Assembly (NCBI GenBank): GCA_029747015.1
Contig: JAKOGI010000325.1
Span: 540,501 to 604,500, forward strand
DNA length: 64,000 bases
Reading direction: 5' to 3'
DNA from: Carnegiea gigantea
Taxonomy: Eukaryota > Streptophyta > Magnoliopsida > Caryophyllales > Cactaceae
In this document: positions 35,761 to 47,508 of the stretch, piece by piece
How positions within the stretch are numbered: the first letter of the stretch is position 1
Layout: each line of letters begins with the position of its first letter
Translations under genes and position numbers: made by a program
Notes under the pieces: model-generated
The model's database searches: none
Told to the model about the DNA's origin: nothing
Seen by the model: only the letters and a program-made list of their open reading frames with translations

Positions 35761-36731
35761 CAAGTATTCAAGATGCTGAGGAAAGGATGTCAAGGTTATT
35801 TGTGTGTAATTGAGCCACAGAACCGAAAGATCTAGACCTGAATAAGATTCCAGTAGCAAGGGAGTCCACACAAGTATTCCAAGAAGTACCGGGGCTACCA
35901 CCGGACCGAGAAATCGAATTTACCATTGAACTTGTACCTGGAACTGCCCCAATATCCAAAGCACCTTACCGAATGGCACCTGTTGAATTGATGGAATTGA
36001 AAACTCAGTTGTAGGAGTTACTAGATAAGGGGTTAATTCAGCCTAGTGCTTCACCCTGGGGAGCACCAGTGCTATTTGTGAAAAGGAAAGATGGAAGTTT
36101 AAGGTTATGTAACGATTATCGAGAGCTAAACAAGGTGACGATTAAGAATGAATACCCACTTCCTCCAATTAACGACTTGTTTGATCAGTTGGCCAGTGCT
36201 TCAGTGTTCTCAAAAGTTGATTTGAGATCGGGGTACCATCAATTGAAGATCAAGAAAGAAGATGTGCCTAAAACCGCCTTTCGCACCCGATACGGGCGTC
36301 ACGAGTTCCTGGTGTTGCCATTTGGATTAACAAATGCTCCTGCCTTCTTTATGGACTTAATGAACAGGGTCTTTAGGCCCTTCCTCGATAAATTCGTAGT
36401 GGTATTCATCGATGATATCTTGGTGTACTCCAAGACCAGGGAAGAACATGCAAACCACTTACGAATAGTGTTGAAGACCCTGGAAGAGCACAAACTATAT
36501 GCCAAGCTTAAAAAGTGCGAGTTTTGGTTAGGAAAGGTGCAATTTACGGGACATATAGTGACCAAAGATGGCATATCGATGGACCTGGCAAAGGTAGAGG
36601 CCATTGTAAATTGGCCAAGACCCACAAATGTCTCCGAAGTGCGAAGCTTCTTAGGTATGACTGGCTACTATCGAAGATTTGTAGAGGGATTTTCTAAACT
36701 AGCCTTACCTATCACCAAACTACTTCAGTAG
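35761..36731 (+). pseudogene. Reverse transcriptase, copy B
   Basis: The long open frame 36069-36731 covers most of the RT domain: [29 protein letters not shown] with the first catalytic Asp, LPFGLTNAP, the FIDD catalytic box at 36405-36416, and the thumb ending in [16 protein letters not shown] replaces the usual CID in the fingers motif. The N-terminal part (35940-36068, APYRMAP and the GLIQPS segment) is in frame apart from a TAG near 36013. The frame ends at a TAG (36729-36731) between RT and RNase H, where copy A has a sense codon. The palm residues are all present, but the polyprotein is interrupted on both sides. Confidence 0.9.
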
Positions 36732-37217
36732 ACCAATAAATCTGAGTGGACCACGTAGTGTGAACATAGCCTTCAGGAACTAAAGAAACGATTGGTATCT
36801 GCCCCAATACTAGCAATACCCAAGGGCAATGAAGGGTTTGTAATCTGCAGTGATGCGTCCAAGAAGAGACTTGGATGTGTATTAATGCAAAAAGGTAGAG
36901 TTATCGCCTATGCCTCTTGCCAATTGAAACGTTACGAAGAAAATTATCCAACACACGACCTAGAATTGGCCGCGGTTGTGTTTGCCCTGAAAATCTGGAG
37001 ACATTACCTCTGCGGGGTAAGGTGCAAGGTATATACTGATCATAAGAGCCTCAAGTACATTTTTACTCAGAAGGAGTTGAATATGAGGCAAAGAAGATGG
37101 TTAGAGCTCCGGAAAGATTATGATATGGAGGTCAAATATCACCCTGGTAAGGCAAACGTGGTGGCTGATGCACCGAGTAGAAAATCTATTGGATCTATAG
37201 CCTGCCTACTTACGTAA
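36732..37217 (+). pseudogene. RNase H domain, copy B
   Basis: The open frame 36792-37217 contains the four acidic positions: the Asp of SDASKKRLG, the Glu of [13 protein letters not shown], the Asp of [10 protein letters not shown] and the Asp in [10 protein letters not shown]. In the last motif Pro replaces the usual Leu. A TAG at about 36753 lies between RT and this domain, and a TAA at 37215-37217 ends it just before the integrase. Compared with copy A the domain is equally well preserved. It would remove the RNA template and generate the PPT primer. Confidence 0.9.
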
Positions 37218-38389
37218 GAAAATAGACTCCTAAAAGAGCTCGACGTGGTACAAATAGAGTTAGTACTACCAGGGAATCCAAGCTTCTTAGTAGCGCTTCG
37301 AATCTCTTCGCCATTGGTTAAACAAATCAAGCAACCGCAGAAGGACGACCCTGAACTTATGAAGATAAGGAAGGGTGTGGAAGAAGGAAGGAATAAGGAA
37401 TTTTCAATCCAAAATGAAGTCCTTTGGCATGGGAATAGACTCTATGTACCAAACATAACAGCTCTCAAAAAGGAGTTGTTAAAAGAAGCGCACAATTCCA
37501 CACTTGCTACTCACCCTGGAGGTACGAAGATGTACCATGACTTGAAAACCCATTATTGGTGGAATGGGATGAAAAGGGACATCGCGGACTACGTGGTTCG
37601 ATGTCTTATGTGCCAAAGGGTGAAAATCGAGCATCAGAAGCCTGGAGGACTACTACAACCCTTGCCAATCCCAGTGCGAAAATGGGAACACATTAGCATG
37701 GATTTTATGATTGGACAACCAAAAACCATCAAACAGCATGACAGTGTTTGGGTTATAGTTGACAGGCTGACCAAGGCCGCACATTTCTTAGCCATTAAGG
37801 CCACTTTCACCTCTGAGCAGTTGGCTAATTTGTACATTAAGGAGATTGTTAGATTGCATGGTGTGCCACTCAGTATTGTGTCAAATCGTGATACCAAATT
37901 CGTATCTCGCTTCTGGCATGACTTTTAAGAGCAATGGGCACAGAACCGCGTTTAAGTATGGCCTTCAACCCTCAGATAGACGGACAAGCAGAAAGAACCA
38001 TTCAAACCCTGGAGGACATGTTGAGAGCATGTGCACTCGATTACTCTAGAACTTGGGATTATAACCTACCTCTGGTCAAGTTTGCGTACAATAATAGTTA
38101 CCACGCCAGTATAGGCATGGCTCCTTTCGAGGCATTATATGGTAGACGTTGCAGAACTCCTTCTTGCTGGAACGAAGTAGGTGAAAGGGAACCCTCCAAA
38201 GTAGAGTTAATCGCTCAAACGATCGAAATAATTAAGACAATATATAAAAGGCTACAAGTCACCCAGAGTAGGCAAAAGAACTATGCGGATATTAGAAGAA
38301 GGCCACTGGAGCTTAAAGTTGGAGACCATGTATTTTTAAACGTATCCCCACTCAAGGGAAGCATAACATTTGGGCAAAAGGAAAACTGA
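37218..38389 (+). pseudogene. Integrase, copy B
   Basis: Two open frames, 37245-37928 and 37934-38389, cover the integrase. The N-terminal HHCC zinc region is complete ([14 protein letters not shown]), followed by the core with its first Asp in SMDFMIG. The second catalytic Asp is Asn (SNRDTKF; codon AAT at 37883-37885, a G-to-A change), so the active site is lost. A one-base deletion near 37925 (relative to copy A) shifts the frame. The second frame holds DGQAERT with the catalytic Glu, then AYNNSYHASIGMAPFEALYG, typical of Ty3/gypsy integrases. The C-terminal part ends in a frameshift near 38380. Confidence 0.9.
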
Positions 38390-38757
38390 GCCCGAGGTTC
38401 ATTTGACCATTTGAGATTCTGCAAAAAGTGGCATCGGTCGCGTACCGACTGGCCTTACTGCCCTTGTTGCAAGGCATTCACGACGTGTTTCATATATCCA
38501 GTCTTCGGAAGCACATTCCAGATCCGGATCATGTCATCCGATATGAACCCCTGCAAGTCAAAGAGAATCTCACCCATATAGAAGAACCCATTCGAATTTT
38601 GGAGAAAAGGGGGAAGAAGCTCAGAAATAGGAGCATTCCGTCTGCTAAGGTGCTATGGAAGCATCACAAGGTGGCGGAAGCGACTTGGGAGTTAGAAAGC
38701 GAAATGCGTGAAAAATACCCCGTGCTATTTCTATCAGGTGAACAATTTCGAGGATGA
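38390..38757 (+). pseudogene. Integrase C-terminus with chromodomain, copy B
   Basis: The open frame 38428-38757 carries the VAYRLALLP and VFHISSLRKHIPDP segments that end plant chromovirus integrases, and then a chromodomain (HIEEPIRILE, LRNRSIPSAKVLWKHH, EATWELESEM, REKYPVLF). This is the signature used for placing the element among chromoviruses of Tekay/Del type. In living relatives the chromodomain binds modified histone tails and steers insertion to heterochromatin. Upstream, a TGA at about 38388 and a frameshift cut it from the integrase core. The frame ends a few bases before the PPT. Confidence 0.88.
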
Positions 38758-38762
38758 AATTC

Positions 38763-38776
38763 TTTTAAGGGGAGAG
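38763..38776 (+). other. Polypurine tract, copy B
   Basis: ttttaaggggagag lies directly before the LTR start tgtaagggcc, equivalent to the copy A tract with one G-to-A change. Confidence 0.8.
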
Positions 38777-39234
38777 TGTAAGGGCCGCACTTTCATTCTA
38801 TTGCTGATTAACTGTTTCAGTTGCTAAATTTACGAATCTGCATTTGAATTATTTTTCAACAAGGGCATTAGGTCAACCGTGTGCATTTTTAACAATTAAT
38901 TTCACTAAAAAAAATGACTATATGATTAATGTTATTACTGACTTTACTTATTTATAAAATTATTGAATCGATGCTAACTCGAGTTTTTAAAATCATTTTT
39001 CGTTTTATTTAGTCGATTTCCGAGGTTTAATTAAAATGCTAGTGGTAGGACATTTTAACTCGAGTGTAGTGTAATCGCTAACGAGCTTGGGACTAGAACC
39101 TAGCGGTATTGTGTTAACTGAGCAACCAAAAAAAAAAAAAAAAGAGAAAGAAAAGGAAAATTAGTAAAAAGAGGGGCTAATTCGGGTCTGAGGCACCCCG
39201 AACGCCCGACCCTCCTCTCTATCTCTCCACACTC

Positions 39235-39238
<4 letters not shown>

Positions 39239-39291
<53 letters not shown>
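39239..39291 (+). repeat. (CT)n microsatellite in LTR B3
   Basis: An uninterrupted run of about 26 CT units. The equivalent place in LTR A (4391-4412) has a much shorter run, so it expanded after the copies diverged. Confidence 0.95.
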
Positions 39292-39292
<1 letters not shown>

Positions 39293-39517
39293 CAGGCAAC
39301 TGCCGGCCACCGTCTGGCATCATCGCTGTCTGCCACACATCGTCGGCGAGAGAAGGAGACCACCGGTCCCTTACCCACTCGTCACCAGCTGTCGACCACC
39401 ACCGTTCTCCTTTCCCCACTTTTCGTGGCTGAATAAACACAGAAAAACACATGTCGCCGCCCCAATTCACCACCCACGTGCCGAAATCCGGCCACCCACA
39501 CCACCATCGACCTCCTC

Positions 39518-39524
39518 TATAAAT
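39518..39524 (+). promoter_or_regulatory. TATA box of LTR B3
   Basis: ctataaatttagggg is identical to the LTR A core promoter context and about 160 bp before the donor-like GTAAGT at 39676. Confidence 0.55.
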
Positions 39525-39799
39525 TTAGGGGCCAAATTTAGCCCCAAATCAGCCACAGACACCATCCAGTCGAAAGCTAGGGTTTGGGTTTTGCAAGCAC
39601 ACGGTTGAGGTTTCGAGTTCAGTTAATTAGGGGGTGCGTTTGCTGCTACTTGAGTGGAAAATTAGGCTAATTCATGTAAGTGTTCTTCCCCTCCTGACTT
39701 ATTATTACATTCAAAAATGTTTTAGCCTAAATGATGACGCATGTCGGCTTAGGTTTAGTTAATTTCATGGAATCTGAATGAGAAACCGTGCATGTCAAG

Positions 39800-40385
39800 T
39801 TAGATGGAATGCATGCCTGAAAATTTAGTTCGAAATGAGTTATGCATGTTTAGAATTGATTCAAGTGTATTCAGTTAATACATGCCTGAAAATTAACTTC
39901 GAAATGAGTTATGCATGTTTAGAATTGATTCAAGTGTATTCAGTTAATATATGCCCAAAAATTAGCTCCGAAATGAGTTATGCATGTTTAGAATCAATTC
40001 AAGTGGATTCAGTTAATACATGCCTGAAAATTAGCTTCAAAATGAGTCATGCATGTTTAGAACCGATTCAAGTATACTCGGTTAATACATGCCTGAAAAT
40101 TAGCTTCGAAATGGGTCATGTATGTTTAGAACTGATTCAAGTATGCTCAGTTAATAGATGCCTGAAAATTTGACTTAAATGGTAAATTCGATATAATAAA
40201 CGAATGCCTTCAATCGTATTATGCTTAAGTGGCTTAATTAGACTTGAATAGTGACTTCGATGTAATAAACATACTTCTTGAATCGTATTATGCTTAAGTG
40301 GCTTAATCAGACTTGAACAGTAACTTCGATGTAATAAACGAATGACTTGAATCATATTATGCTTAAATGGCTCAATTAGGCTTGA
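39800..40385 (+). repeat. 69-bp tandem repeats in LTR B3
   Basis: About five units of the atgagttatgcatgttt type, then three of the acttcgatgtaataaac type, in the same order as LTRs A and B5. Confidence 0.85.
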
Positions 40386-41814
40386 AATGTAACTTCGAAA
40401 CGATGAATGAATGCCTCCAATCGATACTTGTCTATTTAGTTGAATGATGCTTGTGAAGTAGCTTTGGAAACAACATTCGAATGATGAAATGAGCATGTTT
40501 ACCCCTTAATTGCAACACATGAATGTAATTGTGTCTCATGCTTTGTTAGTTTGACATATCTTACTAAGCGTTCGTTTCAAGCTAATGTCATATGAATGTC
40601 TATACGTATATATATATATATGTATGGTTATAACCATTGATTGCAGTGCACTGCTAATTGTTGTTTGCTTATTCGGCAAGTTAAGCATTGGTAAGCTACG
40701 TAAGTTTACATTCGCTTTTCAGTATATCATAAAGATTAGAATACTAAATTGTCAAATTGAAACCGATATGGTAGTTGGACGGTTTGAGCTAGAACTATGA
40801 GTGGTTCGAGGTCCTGTGGTCGGTTGCGATGCAAGGGGGGAATCTGGGTTGTCATTACCGCAATCATGTGGATTGTGAGGCCATGTGTGGCTCATTGTTT
40901 TGAAATGATTATGAAGTGCTTGAATGTGATACATGTAAATCCCTCCCCTTCTATATGACTAAGACGCACTGTATGTGTTAGAGTGGTGTTTTGACAAAGA
41001 ATGTTTTTCATATTTTAAATTAATAATAGCCATGACTAGTAGCAAGCAATGGCCTATTTTAGCTGCACAAACATGGTTTTGGAGTGAATCTGCTTGAACG
41101 AGGGAATTCCTAAAACGTTTCACAAAGGTGTGAGTTGTATGATAAATGGTTTTATCAGAAGAAACAGCAAAATTATTAGCCGTTATGACCAGTTTAAATG
41201 GCTAAGATAAGTGCTTAGGGACAATAGATGGGAGTGAACCTGCTTGAACGGGGGAATCCTTGGCCTAGGGAGTAATCCCTAGAGACCCTAACAAGGGTTA
41301 AGGTCCAAAAGTTAGTTGCCATCCCGGGAGTAAGAGCTTAGTGTAAGTTAATCTCACTGGTATTGAGTGTAGATCTCTCCCAACCAGAATTTTATGATGA
41401 TCTTATGCCCAGATTACTTTCCTAATGAGGAAGTAAACAGCCGACGTGTAGCCTTTCAAAGTATTTCAGAAAGAAAGAAAGTCTTAAGGGCTATCAAGAG
41501 GCCAGATTGAATGAAAAACGTATAAGGGTCTTGAAAGGCCAATACGAAGAAATTTCTTTAAGGAATATTAACATTAAGAGATTATAAAAAGTGTTTGCAA
41601 AGAAAGAGAAGAAAGTTTCTACACGTGCCTAACGAAAATGGGTTTCTAACCATGGATGTATGTGGCTTCAAAGTAGTGTGTGGCCATGTTCTCATAGTGC
41701 ATCATGTAATGATGTTCCAGAAGTGCATATTGAGTAGGTAAGGGATAACGCATCAAGTATTTATGTTTTAGAAGTGCAAATTGTGTAAGTGAGTTTCTAG
41801 CATGCCATCGTTAT

Positions 41815-41923
41815 GTAAGATTTATTGCATCACCTCATCACCATAGTTGTGTGCGTGAATTCTAGGAATGACTGAACTTAGTTTTAGAATTTTGAGGACG
41901 AAATTCTTTTAAGGGGGGAAGAA
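41815..41923 (+). other. Internal 3' end and PPT of an E-type element
   Basis: This matches, on the opposite strand, the PPT-side end of the E internal region at about 11744-11850 (ggaatgactgaac, gaggacgaaattctttt, aaggggggaagaa). It directly precedes LTR C and directly abuts truncated LTR B3. Confidence 0.75.
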
Positions 41924-44900
41924 TGTGATGCCGCATTCTTTATTTTCCGCCAAGCTGCGTGTATTGCCTTTTTATGTTATAAAATCGTATTTTTAGTAAC
42001 TACATGAGTTAAATTATTACTGACGTGCTTATGTGAACGATAATTTTATTAAAAAGAATGTTTTCATCGCCATTAATATTATTATTTTTAGTTTTACAGA
42101 TTTTTAATGATTTTTAGTAAGCGTTAATAAAGATTATTAACGAGTACTAAATCGATTGGGAACCTGAATACGATTAGGTTGTTCACCTTAGGATTAGTTT
42201 TGAGGTTTAATAAATCAAACCTTGACGTTTTTGGGGACGAATAATCGATGAAGGGTCATGTTATTGATTTGAGTTTAGAACAAGATGTTCGAGATTGAAC
42301 TAGAGATTTTAGTTGATTGAGTTATTAACCAAAACAACAACAAAAAAATAGAGGGGGAATGAGGGGCCGAAGCCCCCTTCTCTTTCACAGGGGAGAGACC
42401 GTGAGCTAGGGGCATTTCCTCAAAAAACCCCAGCTCCGATAAACCACCACCAAAGACAGAGGAAGAAGGGAGAGAGATGGCGGGCAAGCAGGTGGCGGCT
42501 GGCTGGGCGGCGACCAATGTCACGCCTGGTGGCCTTGGTTCACGCCGCGTCACGACAAGGAGAGGAGAGAAAGCGAATGAATTGAGAGAAACGGGGGTCA
42601 GGCCAGGCGTCGGCATCGGTGATAGCGGAGACTACTGGTCGTCCGTTCGTGCTGGCGAAGAGAGAAAGAGAGAGATTGAGTGGAATCAAACGATTTAGAG
42701 GGTTAGGGTTTGAACCCCAAGCACACCAGGACCTCGACCACCATGGAGGTGGTCCTGATCTGCACGGCCAAGGGCTAAAGCGAGGGAGAAGAGGCCGTAG
42801 CAGCAGCATCACGAGAAGTAGGGGTCGTGGCCTAGCTTCAAATTAGTCCATGCAACCCTTAAATTGGGTCCTATAGCTTGGATCGAGGTGGGTGTTTCTC
42901 GCCTCCTAAGTATTAGTAGTTTCGAAATTGTTTTAACCTTTAAGTTGCGTTGCATATGAGTGTAGGATTAGTTAAATCGAATGGAATTGTGCATGTCCTG
43001 TTCCATCTGAGTTTAGTTTAAATCAATGTATGTTATGTTTAGTTAGTTTATTTCCAAAAATGATTTTGAATCGTTAAATGTTAGTTTAGTTGATTAACAC
43101 TCCAAAATGGCTTTGAATCGATATATGATAGTTTAGTTAGTTCATACCTGAAAAGTATCTTCGAAATAATATAAGAATGCTTCGAATCGACATCGGTTTA
43201 ATTAAGTTAATTCATGCCTGAAAAGTATTTTCGAATTAACATGTTAGCATTCAAATGGACGTTGGTTTAATTAAGTTAATTCATGCCTAAAAAAGCGGTT
43301 TCGAACTAACATGTTAGTATTCAAATCGACATTGGTTTAATTAAGTGAATTCATGCCTAAAAGGTAGTTTCGAATTAACATGTTCAATAGCTTCGTTCCA
43401 AATTAATTTATGCCGAATTAAGTTAGTTCATGCTCGTTTAATAGCTTCGAATTGAAATGTGAATGTTTAGAATCAACACATGTACGCTTAGTTAATTCTT
43501 GCTCGATTAATACCTTCAAAATGAAATGAGAATACTTAGAATCAGTACTTGTATAATTAGTTAATTCATGCCTGAATAGTAACTTCGAAGTGATATATGA
43601 GCACTTAGAATCAATGCTTGAATAGTTAGTTAATTCATGCCTGATTAGTAGCCTCTAATTAACATGTTAACGACTCGAATCGATGCTTGTCCATCTGGTT
43701 AAAATTATGTTCGAAAAAGATATGAAAATGGCATGTTACCCTTTGTTGTGAAATGTGAATGCAATAAGATTCATACCTTGTGAGTTTATTTCAGTTTTTT
43801 AAGTACTTATTTCAAGTTAATGCAACATATATATATACGTATGCTTATATATGCTGTATTAAGCTGCTGGATGGTTGCTGCTCGCTCGGTAAGTTATACG
43901 TAGCTATTTCATAAGGCCTTTATGATAATATGTTATGATTATTAAATTGAAAGCCGAGATGGTAGTTGGATGGTTTGAGGTAGAACTATGAGTGGTTCGA
44001 GGTTTCCTGTGGTCAGTTGTTATGTGAGGAGGCAGCCTGGGTTGTGAATTAATCATAATCATATAGATTACAAGGCCATGTGTGGCTTATATTGAGATTG
44101 ATTGATTATGAAGTGTTTGACTGGGTTACGTGCAAACCCCCTCCCTTTTATAACGCCAAGTTTCTTGTTGCGAGTGAGGGTGAGTTTGAAAAAGGAAGTT
44201 TTTCATGTTTGTAACTAATAGTAGCCATAACTATCAGCAAATGATGGCCTATTTTAACTATGCAAATATAGTTTTGGGAGTGAACTCGCTTGAACGGGGG
44301 AATCCCTAAAGAATTTAAATAAAAAGAGAGCATGCTGTTTGAAAAAGGATTTCACTGTGAGAGGCAGTAAACTTATTAGTCGTTATGACCAGTTTAAAGG
44401 GCTAAGATAAGTGCTTAAGGACAATAGATGGGAGTGAACCTGCTTGAACGGGGGAATCGCTAGCCTAGGGAGTAATCCCGAGAGACCCTGACGAGGGTTA
44501 AGGTCAAAACGTTAGTTGCCGTCCCGAAAGTAAGAGCTTAGTGTGAGTTAATCTCACTGGGATTGAGTGTAGATCTCTCCCAACCAGCACTTTATGATGA
44601 TCTTATTCCCAGAGTAATTTCCTGATAAGTAAGAAATGCAGTCGGCATTTCTCCTTTTTAAGTATCTCAGAAAGAAATTTTTGAAGGGTCATTATGAGAC
44701 CAATATGAAAGAGATTCTTTTAAGAATATGAGCCCAAAGAGGATAAGAAAAGAGTTCTTATGAGCCTAAAGAGGCTAAGTAAAGTGTTTTCAGAAAAAGA
44801 AAAGAAAGATTTTCATACACATCATGCGAATAAGAATCTAAGTGCAGTATAAATGAAATTCCAAGTACAGCACGGCCATACCCTTGTAATGCATCGAGCA

Positions 44901-45871
44901 TACGAGTTTGAATGTGCATGTTTAGCTAATGAAAGTTCGTGGCATAATCCTTGCTTCATATGTTTAGCATCTCATATGAGTGAAATATATAGACAACACA
45001 TAAATCACAAATTATATCACATAATCTATGAAAGAAAGCTCTGTACTTAGCCCTCAATGCTTGCTTAAGTGTTTGACTGCCAGTTCGCGAAGAAGTTTGG
45101 TCATTTAGAGACCTAGAAATGTGTTTGAGAGGTTAAAGTAAAGTTTATGGTTAGTGATACTTCCATAAGAATTTTATAAATGCCTAATATGATAATAAAG
45201 CATGAATACGTGATATGTGACTATTAATGATATTATCACCAACAACAGTTTTGGTTTTAAGGGGGTCGGGGAACACTCACTGAGCATGTAGTTGCTCATC
45301 TCATTACTTTTTCCCCAGGTTTGCATCATAACAAGTAGGAGTCAAGTCACTTTTGTCAAGATGGAATCCATTCTTGCCTGCAAGGTGTCATGTTTTTCCA
45401 TTTGAAGGGATTTTACGTGTTTAATGAAGTCATGTAATGTATTCCTAGAATTATAAACATTTGTAAATAAGTATTCTAGTTCATGTAGTGTATTCAGTTT
45501 AGGAGTTGCTCCGTACGGCCATGTGTGCCAACCATCTTATTAGCCCGTTGTGCTTTTAGTTGAAATCAGCTACTTTTTAAGATGTAAACCGCAGTACTCC
45601 GGTTGTGTGAACCGTTGAGTTGTATCTTTTACTTTTCCTGTATTAATTAACTATTCTCTGAGTTGCTCGTTGAGTTATGAACTCCGGCGCGTAGCCATTG
45701 AGCTTCTTTTAAATGTTTTACGCTTCTTTTAAATGATTTGTAGGGGTTTATTGTAAGGCTATTAGCCCGAAAACGGTCAGTTTTTAGAGTAAATTCTGTC
45801 CGTTGCATCACGGAATTTAATCAAAAGTTAAGAAAACATAGCGCTTCTGGCCCTAGGGGCTGGGGGTGTTA
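41924..45871 (+). repeat. LTR C (E-type LTR, plus strand)
   Basis: It starts tgtgatgccgcattc after a PPT and ends gggggtgtta at about 45871, almost at the natural LTR end, next to Athila sequence. It aligns with LTRs E1 and E2 in reverse. It has a donor-like site at 42888, an acceptor-like site at 45317-45318, 69-bp repeats (about 43000-43680, for example starts at 43564 and 43633) and the conserved block (about 44410-44610). The GC-rich open frames at 42477-42846 lie in its leader part and are not considered genes. Confidence 0.82.
43000..43680 (+). repeat. 69-bp tandem repeats in LTR C
   Basis: The motif attcatgcctga recurs, with starts at 43564 and 43633 (69 bp). It is the same class as the E1 and E2 arrays. 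Confidence 0.75.
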
Positions 45872-46229
45872 AAGAAAGCTACTTAGTCTAAAGCTCATCA
45901 TTGGAGGAATTTATTCCCGTTTCTTTGTTTCCTTTTTTTGTTTTCTTTTCTTTGTTTTTTTGTTAACACTCTAAAATGCAACTAAAAATTAAAAATGCAA
46001 AAATAAAGCTAAAACTAAGAAAAGAAACCTAAAAATAGAAAGAAAAATGAAATTATCAACTAAAAATGCAGACTACTTAAAAATGCATGACTTAAAATGC
46101 AAACTACTTACACATCCACATCACATACACATATTCACGCATATCTCCCTTATGCTTAGACAAAGCATTATCCTTAATACAAAGATATAAAATTAATGGG
46201 GAAAAAAAATAAGAACTAAAAAGGAGGAT

Positions 46230-47508
46230 GAGGGGAAGAAGATAGTGGGTGTGGATGAGAAATATGCCAGTCGCGCCAAGTCTCTAAACAAGCCCTAAAG
46301 TCTTGGAAGTATTGGGTTTGGGAAGCAATCATTCCACGGAGCTCATCATGCTGCTCCTAGCAAACTCACAGAGCGTGGTATGTTCAGTTTGAATATAAAT
46401 ATAGAGGGATGCGTGCTTATCTTGAATGGGCTGAAGGGTAGCATGGAAACCAGCATAATTAGAAGAAGAGGATGGTTGTTATCAACTAGAGGCCCTTAGG
46501 TGAGGCAGGGGAGGAGATGATGCAGGTTACGCTAACTCTTCATCACCCAATAAAAAGTATGGATTGGCCAAGTTCAAGAGAGTGGTTCGTTCAACATTAG
46601 AGAAAGGCCTGAGACGGTTCCTAGGATAAATCCAACAAACACGCTCATCCTCTGCCTTACAAAATTTATTTGTTCAAAAGTGGCTAAGTTCGACCGCTCA
46701 GAACTGAAAATTCAATCATCAAGGCTCGGTTTTATTGCAACAGACACAGCAATGGGGGTAATAAGGCCCCAATTCACAATCCCTATGCGGAACTAGTGGC
46801 TACACAATGTAACTGATTAACCAAGGATGAACCGATGTCAAAGTCGGTTACCTTGGAGCATACTATACATGAAATACAATTTAAACAGGCGAGACACACT
46901 CAAGCTATCCTTCCTCACAAACAAACCATAAGTAAGTAGTGATGGGGCCACATGAATACAGGGGTTTCTAATGACAGTGCCTTTGGAGTTGCCGTATCAT
47001 ACCGATGATCCCTAGATATTTCATTCCAAAATGCATTTGGGTTAAATTCTTTAGGGACATGTCGATAAGGCAACCCAATACTTGGTGGAAAACCAAATAT
47101 GCTATTAAAGGACTTAAGTTTAGCTCATAAAACTCCCTATTTAGATAGAAGGAAATGTATCGTTCTTGGCAACGAGGCCCATTCGTGACCTCCACATGAA
47201 CTGTCCTTAAAAATTCAAGGTGGGGTCATGATAAATGAGGTCCCTAGTCTTTAAGAATTATCCCATACCTCCCCTAGCAAACAGCTAAGTTATGTCATGC
47301 AACAAACCCAATCTAGTTAACAAATCCTCGTCATAATAACGAGTAGTAACAACTACCTTACTGCTCAAATTATTGTATCTAGCAATATGCTCGGGATGTG
47401 TGAAACCAAGGGAGTTAGGGATATTACCTCAGTTTCGTGCATTGATTGAGGTATTGCACTGGATGTCTCCACTTCTTAGTTGATTCTTGCATTCTTCTTA
47501 GGTGCCAT
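46230..47508 (-). pseudogene. ATHILA ORF1-like (PF03078-type) gene after pol
   Basis: On the minus strand a start ATG at 47508-47506 begins MAPKKNARIN and is followed almost at once by a TAA. Further on, segments in shifting frames resemble the ATHILA ORF1 family: DEDLLTRLGLL, a hydrophobic FARGGMG-type segment, CQERYISFYLNREFYEL, a GFPPS-like motif, NPNAFWNEIS, and a downstream GLITPIAVSVA segment. The best single open stretch is 47195-46968. The family's function is unknown; in some Athila relatives the equivalent position is called env-like. It is broken by many stops and frameshifts. Identification is by recognised pattern, fairly likely. Confidence 0.5.

Larger units (their letters stand above)
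38777..41814 (+). repeat. LTR B3 (3' LTR of copy B), end truncated
   Basis: It starts tgtaagggccgcac after the PPT and follows LTR A up to catgccatcgttat at 41814, where sequence switches to the internal end of an E-type element. About 0.7 kb of its end is therefore missing, and it stops within its first 1.4-kb unit. It contains a TATA box (39518), a donor-like site (39676), 69-bp arrays (39800-40385) and a CT run. Confidence 0.85.

Noticed and set aside
42477..42846. GC-rich Arg-rich frames that resemble a gene start
   Set aside because: They coincide with the presumed promoter and leader part of LTR C; other LTRs show the same place without a preserved frame.
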